Source: Azospirillum sp. TSH100
Lineage (GTDB): Bacteria > Pseudomonadota > Alphaproteobacteria > Azospirillales > Azospirillaceae
Assembly: GCF_004923295.1 (NCBI RefSeq)
Contig: NZ_CP039634.1
Coordinates: forward strand, 2,570,001-2,634,000
DNA: 64,000 nt
Direction of reading: 5' to 3'
The stretch's first letter is position 1. The number at the start of each line of letters is the position of its first letter. The notes under the pieces are model-generated. The model was not told the origin of the DNA. It did no database searches and was given only the letters and a program-made list of their open reading frames with translations. Below, one piece after another: positions 45,621-55,158 of this stretch. Both the position numbers and the translations under genes were made by a program.

Positions 45621-46916
45621 CTATGCCAGCGTCTTGTTCAGCGCCCGATCGAGGTCGGCGATGATGTCCTCCGGCGTCTCCAGCCCGATGGACAGGCGGA
45701 TCACATCGGGGCCGGCGCCGGCCGAGGCCTGGGCCTCCGCCGACAGCTGGCGGTGGGTGGTCGAGGACGGATGGATGATCAGCGAGCGGGCATCGCCGAT
45801 GTTGGCGAGGTGGCTGAACAGCTCGACGCTCTCCACCACCTTCACCCCGGCCTCGAAGCCGCCCTTGACGCCGAAGGTGAGCACCGCACCGGCGCCGCGC
45901 GGCAGGTACTTCTTGGCCAGCACATTGTACTTCGACGACTCCAGACCGGCATAGCTGACCCAGCTGACCGCCGGATGGCTTTCCAGGAAGGTCGCCACCT
46001 TCAGCGCGCTGTCGGCGTGGCGCTGCATGCGCAGCGGCAGGGTTTCGATGCCGTTCAGCGTCAGGAAGGCGTTCATCGGCGCCTGGCTCGGCCCCAGGTC
46101 GCGCAAGCCCACGGCATGGCCGTGAATGGTGAAGGCGAGATGGCCGAAGGTCTCGTGGAAGCGCAGGCCGTGATAGCCGGGGTCGGGCTCGCTCAGCGCC
46201 GGGAACTTGCCGGACTTGCTCCAGTCGAACTTGCCGCTGTCGACCACGACGCCGCCGACCGAGGTGCCGTTGCCGGACAAGAACTTGGTGGTTGAATGGA
46301 CCACCAGCGTGGCGCCCCACTGGATCGGGTTGATCAGGTACGGCGTCGCCAGCGTGTTGTCGACGATCAGCGGAATGCCGGCCTCGTCGGCGATCTTGGC
46401 GATGGCCTCGATGTCGGTCACCACGCCGCCGGGGTTGGCGAGGCTCTCGACGAAGATCGCCTTGGTCTTCCCGGTCAGGGCGGCCTTGACGTTGCTGACG
46501 TCATCGGTGTCGACGAAGGTGGGTTCCCAGCCGAAGGCGCGCGGGAAGCTGATGCCGAGCTGGTTCAGCGAGCCGCCATAGAGCTTCTTCGAGGCGACGA
46601 TGTGGTCGCCCGGCGCCATCAGCGGGAACAGGGCGAGCAGCTGGGCGGCATGGCCGGACGAGGTCGCGGTGGCGCCGGCGCCGCCTTCCAGGTTGGCGAG
46701 CCGCTCCTCCAGCACCGCCACCGTCGGGTTCGTCAGCCGGGAATAGATGAAGCCGACCTTCTGCAGGTTGAACAGCGAGGCGGCGTCATCGACATCCTCG
46801 AAGACGAAGCTGGTGGTCTGGTAGATTGGCGTCTGGCGCGCACCGGTCGCCGGATCGGGAGCGGCGCCGGCATGGATGGCGCGGGTCTCGAAACCGAAGC
46901 TCTTCTGCTCAGTCAT
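45621..46916 (-). CDS. metY: O-acetylhomoserine sulfhydrylase
   Basis: A 431-residue pyridoxal-phosphate enzyme of the Cys/Met metabolism family. It makes homocysteine from O-acetylhomoserine and sulfide. The N terminus GFETRAIHAGAAPDPATGAR is typical. YSRLTNPT binds phosphate, and the PLP lysine is in VVHSTTKFLSGNG. Length and blocks fit MetY and not MetB/MetZ. A C-terminal SIGLETPEDIIADLDRAL ends the family domain. It is followed upstream by the CoA-binding gene on the same strand, 21 bases away. Confidence 0.94.
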   Translation of the reverse strand: MTEQKSFGFETRAIHAGAAPDPATGARQTPIYQTTSFVFEDVDDAASLFNLQKVGFIYSRLTNPTVAVLEERLANLEGGAGATATSSGHAAQLLALFPLMAPGDHIVASKKLYGGSLNQLGISFPRAFGWEPTFVDTDDVSNVKAALTGKTKAIFVESLANPGGVVTDIEAIAKIADEAGIPLIVDNTLATPYLINPIQWGATLVVHSTTKFLSGNGTSVGGVVVDSGKFDWSKSGKFPALSEPDPGYHGLRFHETFGHLAFTIHGHAVGLRDLGPSQAPMNAFLTLNGIETLPLRMQRHADSALKVATFLESHPAVSWVSYAGLESSKYNVLAKKYLPRGAGAVLTFGVKGGFEAGVKVVESVELFSHLANIGDARSLIIHPSSTTHRQLSAEAQASAGAGPDVIRLSIGLETPEDIIADLDRALNKTLA

Positions 46917-46937
46917 CTGTGTGATTCCCCCAATTTT

Positions 46938-47459
46938 TCAGATCAGTTTCTTGAACGATTTCGTCGGCGCCCTGCGGCGCGACACCAGCACGTTGGAATT
47001 CACCCCGATCCGGCCGATCTCGCCGTAGAGGCGCTGGATTTCCATCTTCGGGCAGCGGTCCATCACCACGGTCAGGCCGGCGGCCTGGGCGCGTGCCGCC
47101 GCCTCGTCGTTGCGGATGCCGAGCTGCATCCACACCACCTTGGCCCCGGCGGCGATGGCCTCGTCCGTCACCCCGGCGGCGGCGGCGGCGTTGCGGAAGA
47201 CATCGACCATGTCCGGCGGCTCCGGCAGATCCTTGAGGCTGGCATAGACCGGCAGCCCCAGGATGGTCTGCCCCGCCATCTTCGGGTTGACCGGGATGAC
47301 GGTGTAGCCCTTGTCGCGCAGGTACTTCATGACGAAGAAGCTGGCCTTCACCGGATCGGCGCTGGCGCCGACCACGGCGATGCTCTTGACGCTTTCCAGA
47401 ACGCCGCGCAGGAAGTCGTCGGTGTAGGCGGCCGGCTCGGTGATCTGCTGCCCGCTCAT
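46938..47459 (-). CDS. CoA-binding protein (YccU-like Rossmann fold)
   Basis: A 173-residue protein made of one CoA-binding Rossmann domain with IAVVGASADPVKASFFVMKY, VIPVNPK and VVWMQLGIRNDEAAARAQAA. The family binds CoA or nucleotide and is often found with acyl-CoA enzymes; its biochemical role is not settled. It overlaps the upstream crotonase gene by four bases and sits 21 bases upstream of metY, so the three may form one transcript. Confidence 0.85.
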   Translation of the reverse strand: MSGQQITEPAAYTDDFLRGVLESVKSIAVVGASADPVKASFFVMKYLRDKGYTVIPVNPKMAGQTILGLPVYASLKDLPEPPDMVDVFRNAAAAAGVTDEAIAAGAKVVWMQLGIRNDEAAARAQAAGLTVVMDRCPKMEIQRLYGEIGRIGVNSNVLVSRRRAPTKSFKKLI

Positions 47460-48262
47460 TGGCCACACCAGACCGGCGTGCGCTTGCCGAGGAAGGCGTC
47501 GATGCCCTCGGCGGCGTCCTGCGCCATCATGTTCTCGGTCATCACCTTGGCGGCGTAGGCATAGGCGCCCTCCGCGTCCAGATCGATCTGGCGGTAGAAG
47601 GCCTCCTTGCCGGTGGCGAGCGTCAGCGGCGACTTGGAGGCGATCTTGGCGGCAACGCCGGCCACCACCTCGTCCAGTTGCTCGGCCGCCACCGCGCGGT
47701 TGACGAGGCCGATGCGCTCCGCCTCCTCCGCGTCGATCAGGTCGCCAAGCAGCAGCATCTCCATCGCCGCCTTGCGCCCGACCGCGCGGGTCAGCGCCAC
47801 CATCGGCGTCGAGCAGAACAGCCCGATATTGACGCCCGGCGTGGCGAAGCGGGCGTCCTCCTCGCAATAGGCCAGGTCGCAGGTCGCCACCAGCTGGCAG
47901 CCGGCGGCGGTCGCCACGCCGCGCACCTTTGCAATCACCGGCTGGCCGATGCGGGTGATCGTCAGCATCAGGCGCGAGCATTGGGTGAACAGCGCCTCGT
48001 ACAGATCCCGCGACGGGGCGGCGCGCATCTCCTTCAGGTCGTGCCCGGCGCAGAAGGCACCACCGGCCCCGGCCAGGACCACCGCGCGCACGCTGCGATC
48101 CTCGTCGATGGCGTCCAGCGCGTCCTGCAACGCCGCCATCAGCCCGACCGACAGCGCATTGCGCGCCTTCGGCCGGTTCAGCGTCAGCGTGGCGACCCCG
48201 TCGCGGTCCTCACGCAGGACCAGCGGCTGATTGGGATCATGGGTGGTGACTGCGGCGCTCAT
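47456..48262 (-). CDS. Crotonase-family protein, ECHDC3-like
   Basis: A 268-residue protein. The crotonase oxyanion motif appears in GGAFCAGHDLKEM. RGVATAAGCQLVATCDLAYC followed by FATPGVNIGLFCSTP is characteristic of the ECHDC3-like branch, which lacks the usual catalytic Glu pair and whose reaction is uncertain. GGGAGG precedes the ATG. It is coupled to the CoA-binding gene by an ATGA overlap. Confidence 0.85.
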   Translation of the reverse strand: MSAAVTTHDPNQPLVLREDRDGVATLTLNRPKARNALSVGLMAALQDALDAIDEDRSVRAVVLAGAGGAFCAGHDLKEMRAAPSRDLYEALFTQCSRLMLTITRIGQPVIAKVRGVATAAGCQLVATCDLAYCEEDARFATPGVNIGLFCSTPMVALTRAVGRKAAMEMLLLGDLIDAEEAERIGLVNRAVAAEQLDEVVAGVAAKIASKSPLTLATGKEAFYRQIDLDAEGAYAYAAKVMTENMMAQDAAEGIDAFLGKRTPVWCGQ

Positions 48263-48466
48263 GGTTGTCGTCCTCCCGTGCGTCTTCGGTTTTTGCACCG
48301 CGGGCAGCTTAACGCGCCAAGCCTGCGGGCAACACGGGGAACCTGCAAGGCCGGGAGAATGAGACGACAGGTAGCAGGGGATTTCAACAGGGAATTTTGT
48401 AGGAAGAATCTTTAAGTCTTCTCGATTGGTAGGTTTTATCAGGGCAACGCAAACCGGCGGGACTCT

Positions 48467-48490
48467 CCCTCTCCCCCCGGGGGGAGAGGG
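48467..48490. repeat. CCCTCTCCC-type palindrome, copy 3
   Basis: A perfect 24-base palindrome (12 bases each side, no loop) that starts 40 bases beyond the 3' end of the SNF2 gene, in the roughly 270-base gap before the ECHDC3-like gene. The rest of that gap (48341-48430) is notably AT-rich, without a gene. Confidence 0.72.
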
Positions 48491-48530
48491 GATTCCTTCC
48501 GGCATCGCGAGGACGCATGCATCACGCCCC

Positions 48531-51500
48531 CTACTCTTCGTCCCCGTCGCCGAGCAGATAGTCGATGTCGCCGCCGTCGAGCGCGCTGACCAGTCCCTTG
48601 CCTTCGATTGTGGCGGCAGACAGGCTGCCCTTGCGGCGCTGGAGGTCGAGGATGCGCTCCTCAACCGTGTTGGCGGCAATCAGCTTGTAGACGAAGACCG
48701 GCTTGTCCTGGCCGATACGATAGGCGCGGTCGGTCGCCTGATCCTCGGCGGCCGGGTTCCACCAGGGATCGTAATGGATCACCGTGTCGGCGGCGGTCAG
48801 GTTCAGGCCGCGACCGCCGGCCTTCAGGCTGATCAGGAAGACCGGAACCTCACGGTTCTGGAAGCGGTTCACCGGTTCGGCGCGGTCCAGCGTGCGGCCG
48901 GTCAGCTCGACATAGGGAATGGTAGCCTTTTCCAGCTCCAGCTTGATGAGGTCGAGCATGGTGGTGAACTGCGAGAAGATCAGGATGCGGCGGCCTTCCG
49001 GCACCATCTCCTTCACCATTTCGGTCAGGGCGTGCAGCTTGGCGCTCGGCCGCGCCTTGCCGCCCAGGGCCGCGATGGATTTCAGCAGGCGCGGGTCGCA
49101 GCAGACCTGCCGCAGCTTCAACAGCGCGTCGATCACCGCGATGGCGTTCTGGCCCAGCCCCTTGCCGCTGGCGGCCAGCGCCGCGCGCACCGTCTCGTTC
49201 ACCGACAGGCGGATCGTCTCGTAGAGGTCGCGCTGGTCGCGCTCCAGATCGATGCGGACCACCACCTCGGTCTTCGGCGGCAGTTCCTTCGCCACCGCCT
49301 CCTTGGTGCGGCGGAGCAGGAAGGGACGGATGCGGCGCATCAGCAGGTTGGCGCGGGTGTTGTCGCCGCGCTTCTCGATCGGCACGCGATACCGCTTGCC
49401 GAACTCCTTGCGGTCGCCGAGCAGGCCCGGCATCAGGAAGGCGAACTGGCTCCACAGCTCGCCCAGATTGTTCTCCACCGGCGTGCCGGACAGGCAGAGC
49501 CGGTGCCGCGCCGGCAGAGCCGCGACCGCGCGGGTCGCCTTGCCGTCGGGGTTCTTGATCGCCTGCGCCTCGTCCAGCACGATCATGTGCCAGGTCAGCC
49601 GCTTCAACAGGTCGAGATCGCGCGCCACCACGCCATAGGTGGTGACGACGATATGCGCGCGGCCGATCTCCGACAGCCGGCCGTGGCGGTCGACGCCGTG
49701 CAGAACCACCACGCGCAGATGCGGGGTGAAGCGCTCCGCCTCCGCCACCCAATTGGGCACGAGGCTGGTCGGCACCACCACCAGGCAGGGCTCGGTCAGC
49801 CGGCCCTCATGCCCTTCCATGGCGATGTGCGCCAGCGTCTGGGCGGTCTTGCCCAGGCCCATATCGTCGGCCAGGATGCCGGCGACGTTGTTGGCGCGCA
49901 GGCTCTGCATCCAGGCCAACCCGCCGCGCTGGTAATCGCGCAGTTCGCCCTTGAAGCCCGGCGGCGGGGTCATGTCGCCCGGCATCTCGTCGGCGCGCAG
50001 CCGCTGGAGATAGCCGTCGATCTGCGCCGTCTCGTCGCCGCGCCGCGCGATCAGGTCGTCGATGTCCAGCAGCGAATCGGCCTCGGCCAGCGGCACCTTC
50101 AGCCGGTCGCCGCTGCTGCGCCCGCTGTCGAGCATGGCTTCCAGAACGCTGAGCAGACGCTCGATGCGCTCGGCCGGCAGGGCCAGGACGTTGCCGTCGT
50201 CGAGAACGATGTGGGCGCGGCCGTCGATGACGCGGGTGCTCGACAAGCCGCCCTTCTCCACCAGCCGGGCCAGGATCGGCAGCAGCGGCTGGCGCTCGCC
50301 GTCGATCTCGACACCGACATCCAGATCGAACCAGCCGTCGCCGGCGTCGCGGACGGCGACCTCGACCTCGGCGCCCGGCTCGATGACACGGGTGCCGAAA
50401 TCAGCGCCGACCTCGACGATCCAGCCGGCCTTGGTCAGGGCCGGAACCTCGTTGGTCAGGAAATGCTGCCAGCGCTCCTCGACGTCGCGGCCGGTCAGCC
50501 AGTGGACGCGGGAACCGCGGGCGTTCAGCGCCCCCTTGGGCGGCTCGATCCGCGCCTGGGCGAATCCAAGGCCGGACAGCCGGTCCAGTGCCGCCTGCTC
50601 GTCGGCCTTGTCGCGGCGGACGAAGGTCACGTCGCCGAACTCGTCCTCGTAGCGGGCGAACTGGCGCTGGTCGTCGGGTTCGATCTCGACCGCAAGGCCA
50701 TCCTCGCCATAGTCGAAGGACAGGCGCAGCACGTCGACCAGCCCGTCCGCCGGCGTCACCACGCGACCGAGGCGGGCGATGATGCGGGGAGAACGGTCAA
50801 GGATGGCAGCGGCGTCGGCCGCCCCGCTGCGCACGCCGGGAATGGCGTTGTCACGGAAGCTGGAGGTGGCGATGGATGGCGGCGGGGTGATGCGCGGCAT
50901 CGACGCCACACCACTGCGGGACGGGCCGAACAGACGGGATGGGGTGGCCTTCGACGGCACCGGCGGCGGTGGCGGCGCGGCGGGCACCGGCTTGGCCTTC
51001 GGCACCTCGACCACCTGGAGATCGACCGGGAAGACGGTGCCGGTGGCGCTGTCGACACACCAATAGGACTGGCCCTTCACCAGCACGCTGCGTTCGGGCA
51101 GGCCTGTCGGGCGCAGCTTGCGGGTGGCGGGATCGCGGAAGGTGCGGACGGTGCGGCCCGGCGCCTCGGCCAGCGGCGTGCCGTCGCGCCAGCGCAGGCG
51201 GCCGGTGGAGAGCAGGCGACGCAGCAGGCGGTCGACCGCCTCTCCCCGGCTCTTGGCGACGGGGGTGCGTTCGGTGCCGCCGCCGCCGAGCAGGCGGGCG
51301 ATGGCACGGTCGGCGTCGCCGTCCAGCGAGCGCGGCGCCTTGGCCAGCACGTCGCGCGGGGTGGCGGGACTGCTGTCGGCCGATCCCTCCGTCACGAATT
51401 CCGCCAGGATGTAGCAGGCGACGTCGCCCTGCCCGGGCTCCAGCGTCCAGCGCAGGCTGCGCACCGGCTCCGGCTTCGGCGCGGGTGGGGGTGGCGGGGG

Positions 51501-52037
51501 CAGCGCCACGCTGCTGCGGATCGGCGGCGGGACCGGCGGGCGTACCAGCGTCAGCGGCGGCTTCGGCGGCGGCGGCTTCGGCGCAAGCGCCGTGGGCGGT
51601 GTCGGCAGACCCGGCGCGGACACGACCGGAACCGGCGGAGGCGGAGGCGGAGGCGGAGGAGCCAGCGGCGCCTTCACGTCGGCCACATCGAAGAGGGAGG
51701 CGCGGCGCCATTCCGGCCGGCTTTCCAGCGCCAGCATCGCCGCCGCCGCCATGTGGGCGCAGGCGTTGCGACCGCAGGAACAAGTCCGGTCGAGCACCAC
51801 GCCGCGCTTGCCCTGCACCGGGGTCACCGTCACCGACAGCCGGCGGCCGAGGTCGCTGACCTCCGCCTCGATCCGGTCGCCGCCGGGCGCTGCCAGCGTC
51901 ACCGCACCCGTCATCATCAGCGTGCGGCCGCGCTGCAACGTCTTGGCATCGAAGACGCGCGTCAGGTCGTCCTGACCGAAGGGGACGACGGCGCCACCCG
52001 ATGAAGGGCCGCGCGGCAAGGCATCGAAAAGCGACAT
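48531..52037 (-). CDS. SWIM-SNF2 family DEAD/DEAH-box ATPase
   Basis: An 1168-residue protein. A SWIM zinc motif is near the N terminus (Cys86, Cys88, Cys93, His95 in CSCGRNACAH). A Pro-rich linker (about 115-175) follows, then a large middle region. The SNF2 ATPase core begins around residue 735: Walker A in DDMGLGKTAQTLAH, Walker B as VLDEAQAIKN, and helicase C motifs SQFTTMLDLI and YDPWWNPAAEDQATDRAYRI. Such proteins remodel protein-DNA complexes or RNA polymerase (HepA-like), but this member's target is unknown. The ATG at 52037 avoids a 51-residue extension without similarity. Confidence 0.9.
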   Translation of the reverse strand: MSLFDALPRGPSSGGAVVPFGQDDLTRVFDAKTLQRGRTLMMTGAVTLAAPGGDRIEAEVSDLGRRLSVTVTPVQGKRGVVLDRTCSCGRNACAHMAAAAMLALESRPEWRRASLFDVADVKAPLAPPPPPPPPPVPVVSAPGLPTPPTALAPKPPPPKPPLTLVRPPVPPPIRSSVALPPPPPPAPKPEPVRSLRWTLEPGQGDVACYILAEFVTEGSADSSPATPRDVLAKAPRSLDGDADRAIARLLGGGGTERTPVAKSRGEAVDRLLRRLLSTGRLRWRDGTPLAEAPGRTVRTFRDPATRKLRPTGLPERSVLVKGQSYWCVDSATGTVFPVDLQVVEVPKAKPVPAAPPPPPVPSKATPSRLFGPSRSGVASMPRITPPPSIATSSFRDNAIPGVRSGAADAAAILDRSPRIIARLGRVVTPADGLVDVLRLSFDYGEDGLAVEIEPDDQRQFARYEDEFGDVTFVRRDKADEQAALDRLSGLGFAQARIEPPKGALNARGSRVHWLTGRDVEERWQHFLTNEVPALTKAGWIVEVGADFGTRVIEPGAEVEVAVRDAGDGWFDLDVGVEIDGERQPLLPILARLVEKGGLSSTRVIDGRAHIVLDDGNVLALPAERIERLLSVLEAMLDSGRSSGDRLKVPLAEADSLLDIDDLIARRGDETAQIDGYLQRLRADEMPGDMTPPPGFKGELRDYQRGGLAWMQSLRANNVAGILADDMGLGKTAQTLAHIAMEGHEGRLTEPCLVVVPTSLVPNWVAEAERFTPHLRVVVLHGVDRHGRLSEIGRAHIVVTTYGVVARDLDLLKRLTWHMIVLDEAQAIKNPDGKATRAVAALPARHRLCLSGTPVENNLGELWSQFAFLMPGLLGDRKEFGKRYRVPIEKRGDNTRANLLMRRIRPFLLRRTKEAVAKELPPKTEVVVRIDLERDQRDLYETIRLSVNETVRAALAASGKGLGQNAIAVIDALLKLRQVCCDPRLLKSIAALGGKARPSAKLHALTEMVKEMVPEGRRILIFSQFTTMLDLIKLELEKATIPYVELTGRTLDRAEPVNRFQNREVPVFLISLKAGGRGLNLTAADTVIHYDPWWNPAAEDQATDRAYRIGQDKPVFVYKLIAANTVEERILDLQRRKGSLSAATIEGKGLVSALDGGDIDYLLGDGDEE

Positions 52038-52240
52038 GCGGTGCGGGAGTGACCAGGCCAGATTGGACGGATTGGGCGCGGAAATGGAACGGAACGGAAA
52101 CGGGGCGTCGGTATAGAGCGTTGCGCGGTGCGGCGCAAGCCTTTGACTTGAGCATGACGTGAACGGCGCCGCATCGGCCTGACCGCGCACGGCCGTCCGT
52201 CATAACACAGGATGCGGCCGGCTTCACCCTGGTTGGTGAC

Positions 52241-52906
52241 TTATCCGCCCGTGGCGGGGAATACCCGGCCCGCCAGTTCGCACAGTCCCGCTTCGCTGCC
52301 GAGCCGGTGGGCGGTCCAGCGGATGGCCCCCTCGACGATAGCCGGGTCGCCGGCATGGACCAGCAGGACCAGCCCCAGCACCATCGCCACCGCCAGCCAG
52401 GGGAAGGCGCGCAGGCTCGGCGCCCCATGCTTGCGGCTGCTCCACAGGAACAGCAGGCTCGACAGTCCGCCGATCATCAGCCCGGCCACCACCTCCGCCC
52501 CGGAATGGGCGGCGACGGCAACGCGCGACGCGCCTATGGCCAGCACCAGCGCCACCGCCGCCAGCGGCAAGCCGATGCGGAGCCAGCGCGAGTGGGCATT
52601 GCGCGCGGCCAGCACCGACACCGATCCATAGAAGATGGCCGAGAAGGCGGCATGACCGCTGGGGCTGACGAAGCGGTCACCCGCGAAAAACGACGGGAAC
52701 AGCGGAAAGTCCGGCAGGCCGCAACCATGCCCGACCAGCTTCAGCACCATCATGACGCCGAGGCAAAGCGACAAGGCAAACAGCCAGCGCAGCGCCAGCT
52801 GGGCCGAATGGCTCCGCCACAGCGCAGTCGCATAGAGGGCGGAAAGCGGAACGAGAAGGCTGCTGCTGCCCAGATGGGCGATGGCGCCGCTTGCTGTGGC
52901 GATCAT
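52241..52906 (-). CDS. PAP2-family membrane phosphatase
   Basis: A 221-residue inner-membrane protein with about six hydrophobic segments. The PAP2 active-site motifs are SPSGHAAFSAIFYG and SRVAVAAHSGAEVVAG, giving the nucleophilic and proton-donor histidines. The first KxxxxxxRP motif is not clear. Members dephosphorylate lipid phosphates such as undecaprenyl pyrophosphate or phosphatidate. The ATG at 52906 has GGGGG upstream. It lies 103 bases downstream of pleD on the same strand. Confidence 0.83.
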   Translation of the reverse strand: MIATASGAIAHLGSSSLLVPLSALYATALWRSHSAQLALRWLFALSLCLGVMMVLKLVGHGCGLPDFPLFPSFFAGDRFVSPSGHAAFSAIFYGSVSVLAARNAHSRWLRIGLPLAAVALVLAIGASRVAVAAHSGAEVVAGLMIGGLSSLLFLWSSRKHGAPSLRAFPWLAVAMVLGLVLLVHAGDPAIVEGAIRWTAHRLGSEAGLCELAGRVFPATGG

Positions 52907-53009
52907 CGAACCCCCACGGATGCCGGTGACAAGGAACGGCTTTGCCACATGGTGCGACGCAGCACAAACAGCAAGAGGACGAAAAAGGGGTGCGGACGTA
53001 CCGTCCCTC

Positions 53010-54404
53010 TTACCCCTCCAGCTGGTCGGCGCGCGCGTCGGCGATGACGCAGTTGCGCCCCGACCGCTTGGCTTCATACAGGGCTTCGTCGGCACGGCGG
53101 ACCAGCCCCTCGGCGGTGTCGCCCAGCCGGCCGCCGATGGAAATGCCGATCGACACCGTCACGCTGATCTCGCCACGGTCGGACGACACGGCGAAGGGGG
53201 TGTCGGCGATGCGCGAGCGCAGGCGCTCGGCGACGATCAGCGCCGCTTCCCCGTCGGTGTCCGGCAGGATGACGATGAACTCCTCGCCGCCCAGCCGGGC
53301 GACGAGGTCGAAGGTGCGCAGGTTGCGGCTGGCACGGGCGGAAACCTCGCGCAGCACCTCGTCGCCGATGGCGTGGCCGTAGGTGTCGTTGACCACCTTG
53401 AAGTGGTCGATGTCGAACATCAGCACCGACACCGGCTTGTGGCTGTCGATGGCGCGCTCCAGCAGGCGCGGCAGATGGGCGTTGACGTAGCGGCGGTTGA
53501 ACACGCCGGTCAGGCTGTCGGTCAGCGCCATCGACAGGCTCTGCTCGTAATTGGAACGCAGCCGTTCCTGATAGCGCTTGCGCCGGATCTGGGTGCGGGC
53601 ACGGGCCAGCAGCTCATTCCGGTCGACCGGCTTGACCACATAGTCGTTGGCGCCGAGCTCCAGCCCTTTCGCCACCTGCCCCAGATCGCCGTCGTCAACC
53701 ATCAGCAGGATCGGCACCTGCCGCGTGCGCTCGTGCGAGCGCAGCTGGGAACAGAGCCGCAGCCCATCCTCGTTCAGCAGGGTCAGGCTGACCACCACGA
53801 GGTCGAGTTGGGTGCCCAGCGCACGCTCCAGCGCCTTGGCGCCGGTGTCGGCGGAGAACACCGTGTTGTGGTCGCGCTCCAGCGTCTCCCTCACCTTCTC
53901 CAGGTCGAGGGCGGAGTCCTCCAGCACCAGCACATTGGCGCGCTCGAAGGATTCGCTGAGCATGGTGCCGCTGCGCTCGATGACGCCGAACTGGCCCGAC
54001 GTGCTTTCGCGCAGTCGCCATTCGTCCATCATCATCTTCAGCCGCACCAGCGAGCGGACCCGCGCGAACAGCGCGATGTCGTTCACCGGCTTGGTCAGGA
54101 AATCGTCGGCGCCGGCCTCCAGCCCGCGCACGCGGTCGGCGATGTCGGACAGCGCCGTGACCATCACCACCGGGATGTGCATGGTGGCGGGATCGGAGCG
54201 GATCTTCTCGCAGACCTCGAATCCATCCATGCCCGGCATCATCACGTCCAGAAGGACGATGTCGGGCGATTCCTTCCGCACCATCTCCAGTGCGTCCGGT
54301 CCGTTGAAGGCGGTCAGCACATTGAAGTATTCGCGCGTCAGCTTTGCCGCGAGCAGCTTCACATTGGGCAGAACGTCATCGACGACAAGGACACGCGCGG
54401 ACAT
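53010..54404 (-). CDS. pleD: PleD-type response regulator with diguanylate cyclase
   Basis: A 464-residue protein with REC-REC-GGDEF order. The first receiver has Asp53 in IVLLDVMMPGMDG as phosphoacceptor. The second is an adaptor: LDLVVVSLTLLNEDG has lost the aspartate, as in Caulobacter PleD. The GGDEF site is GGEEF and active in appearance, with the RTFD product-inhibition (I-site) motif just upstream. PleD makes c-di-GMP at the stalked pole during the swarmer-to-stalked transition. It lies 41 bases after divK, the same operon order as in Caulobacter. Confidence 0.93.
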   Translation of the reverse strand: MSARVLVVDDVLPNVKLLAAKLTREYFNVLTAFNGPDALEMVRKESPDIVLLDVMMPGMDGFEVCEKIRSDPATMHIPVVMVTALSDIADRVRGLEAGADDFLTKPVNDIALFARVRSLVRLKMMMDEWRLRESTSGQFGVIERSGTMLSESFERANVLVLEDSALDLEKVRETLERDHNTVFSADTGAKALERALGTQLDLVVVSLTLLNEDGLRLCSQLRSHERTRQVPILLMVDDGDLGQVAKGLELGANDYVVKPVDRNELLARARTQIRRKRYQERLRSNYEQSLSMALTDSLTGVFNRRYVNAHLPRLLERAIDSHKPVSVLMFDIDHFKVVNDTYGHAIGDEVLREVSARASRNLRTFDLVARLGGEEFIVILPDTDGEAALIVAERLRSRIADTPFAVSSDRGEISVTVSIGISIGGRLGDTAEGLVRRADEALYEAKRSGRNCVIADARADQLEG

Positions 54405-54445
54405 CGGAAGGGAAATCCTGCAGAATTGGCACAGACGAAAACGGC

Positions 54446-54853
54446 TTAGCTGAGAAACTTCTTGACTGTTTCGAGGAACTTCACGACCGAAATCGGCTTG
54501 GCCACATAATCCTCGCAACCACCCTGCCGGATTTTCTCCTCGTCGCCCTTCATGGCGAAGGCGGTGACGGCGACGACCGGGATGCTCTTCAATTCGGGAT
54601 CGTCCTTGATCCAGCGGGTAACCTCCAGGCCCGACACCTCGGGCAGCTGGATGTCCATCAGGATCAGGTCGGGGCGGTGCAGGCGTGCCAGCCGCATCGC
54701 CTCCATGCCTTCGCGGGTCTGCAGCGTGCCATAGCCGTGGGCTTCGAGCAGGTCATGAAAGAGCTTCATGTTCAGCTCGTTGTCCTCGACGATGAGGACG
54801 GTCTTGGTCGGCTTACCACCGGTCGCCAATGGACCGCACGGCTCCGCTGACAT
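54446..54853 (-). CDS. divK: Single-domain response regulator DivK
   Basis: A 135-residue receiver with no output domain. Phosphoacceptor Asp67 is in [13 protein letters not shown], with the acidic pair in [20 protein letters not shown], the Thr/Ala switch block [16 protein letters not shown], and the Lys in YVAKPI. DivK relays polarity signals from the PleC/DivJ kinases to DivL-CckA and so sets CtrA activity. GGGAGGA is its ribosome site. About 15 extra residues precede the usual N terminus. A CtrA-like box is 147 bases upstream. Confidence 0.93.
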   Translation of the reverse strand: MSAEPCGPLATGGKPTKTVLIVEDNELNMKLFHDLLEAHGYGTLQTREGMEAMRLARLHRPDLILMDIQLPEVSGLEVTRWIKDDPELKSIPVVAVTAFAMKGDEEKIRQGGCEDYVAKPISVVKFLETVKKFLS

Positions 54854-54999
54854 GCATCCTCCCTGGGTGTGACCCCTGCGTTCACGCCGTCCGATGCCGC
54901 ACCTTGGCACCGCGGACGCGTCACCCCCGGCCAATGGACCGAAGGCGCGGTTGCGGGACCGCAGATCCGGTATACCCCCTTTCTGATTAGGTCGCGACG

Positions 55000-55014
55000 G
55001 TTAAATAGTCGTTA
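55000..55014. promoter_or_regulatory. Candidate CtrA box upstream of divK
   Basis: TTAA-ATAGTCG-TTAC matches TTAA-N7-TTAA at 7 of 8 bases. It lies 147 bases before the divK ATG in a short AT-rich patch and just before the terminator of the upstream GGDEF gene. Confidence 0.55.
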
Positions 55015-55062
55015 CCGGAGTGCCGGCTACGCCCCTGATCGGGCTGCGATGACCCTGTCTGC

Positions 55063-55095
55063 AAACGAAAAACCGCCCGCGACGGGCGCGGGCGG
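55063..55095 (-). terminator. Intrinsic terminator of the GGDEF gene
   Basis: A 9-base perfect stem (55073-55081 with 55087-55095, five-base loop) is followed on the minus strand by TTTTTCGTTT. It isolates the GGDEF gene from divK-pleD. Confidence 0.92.
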
Positions 55096-55158
55096 AGTTC
55101 GGTTGTCACGAGCGGCAATGTCCAAAGGGCGCTGCCGGGAGGGCGATGGCCGGAAGCC

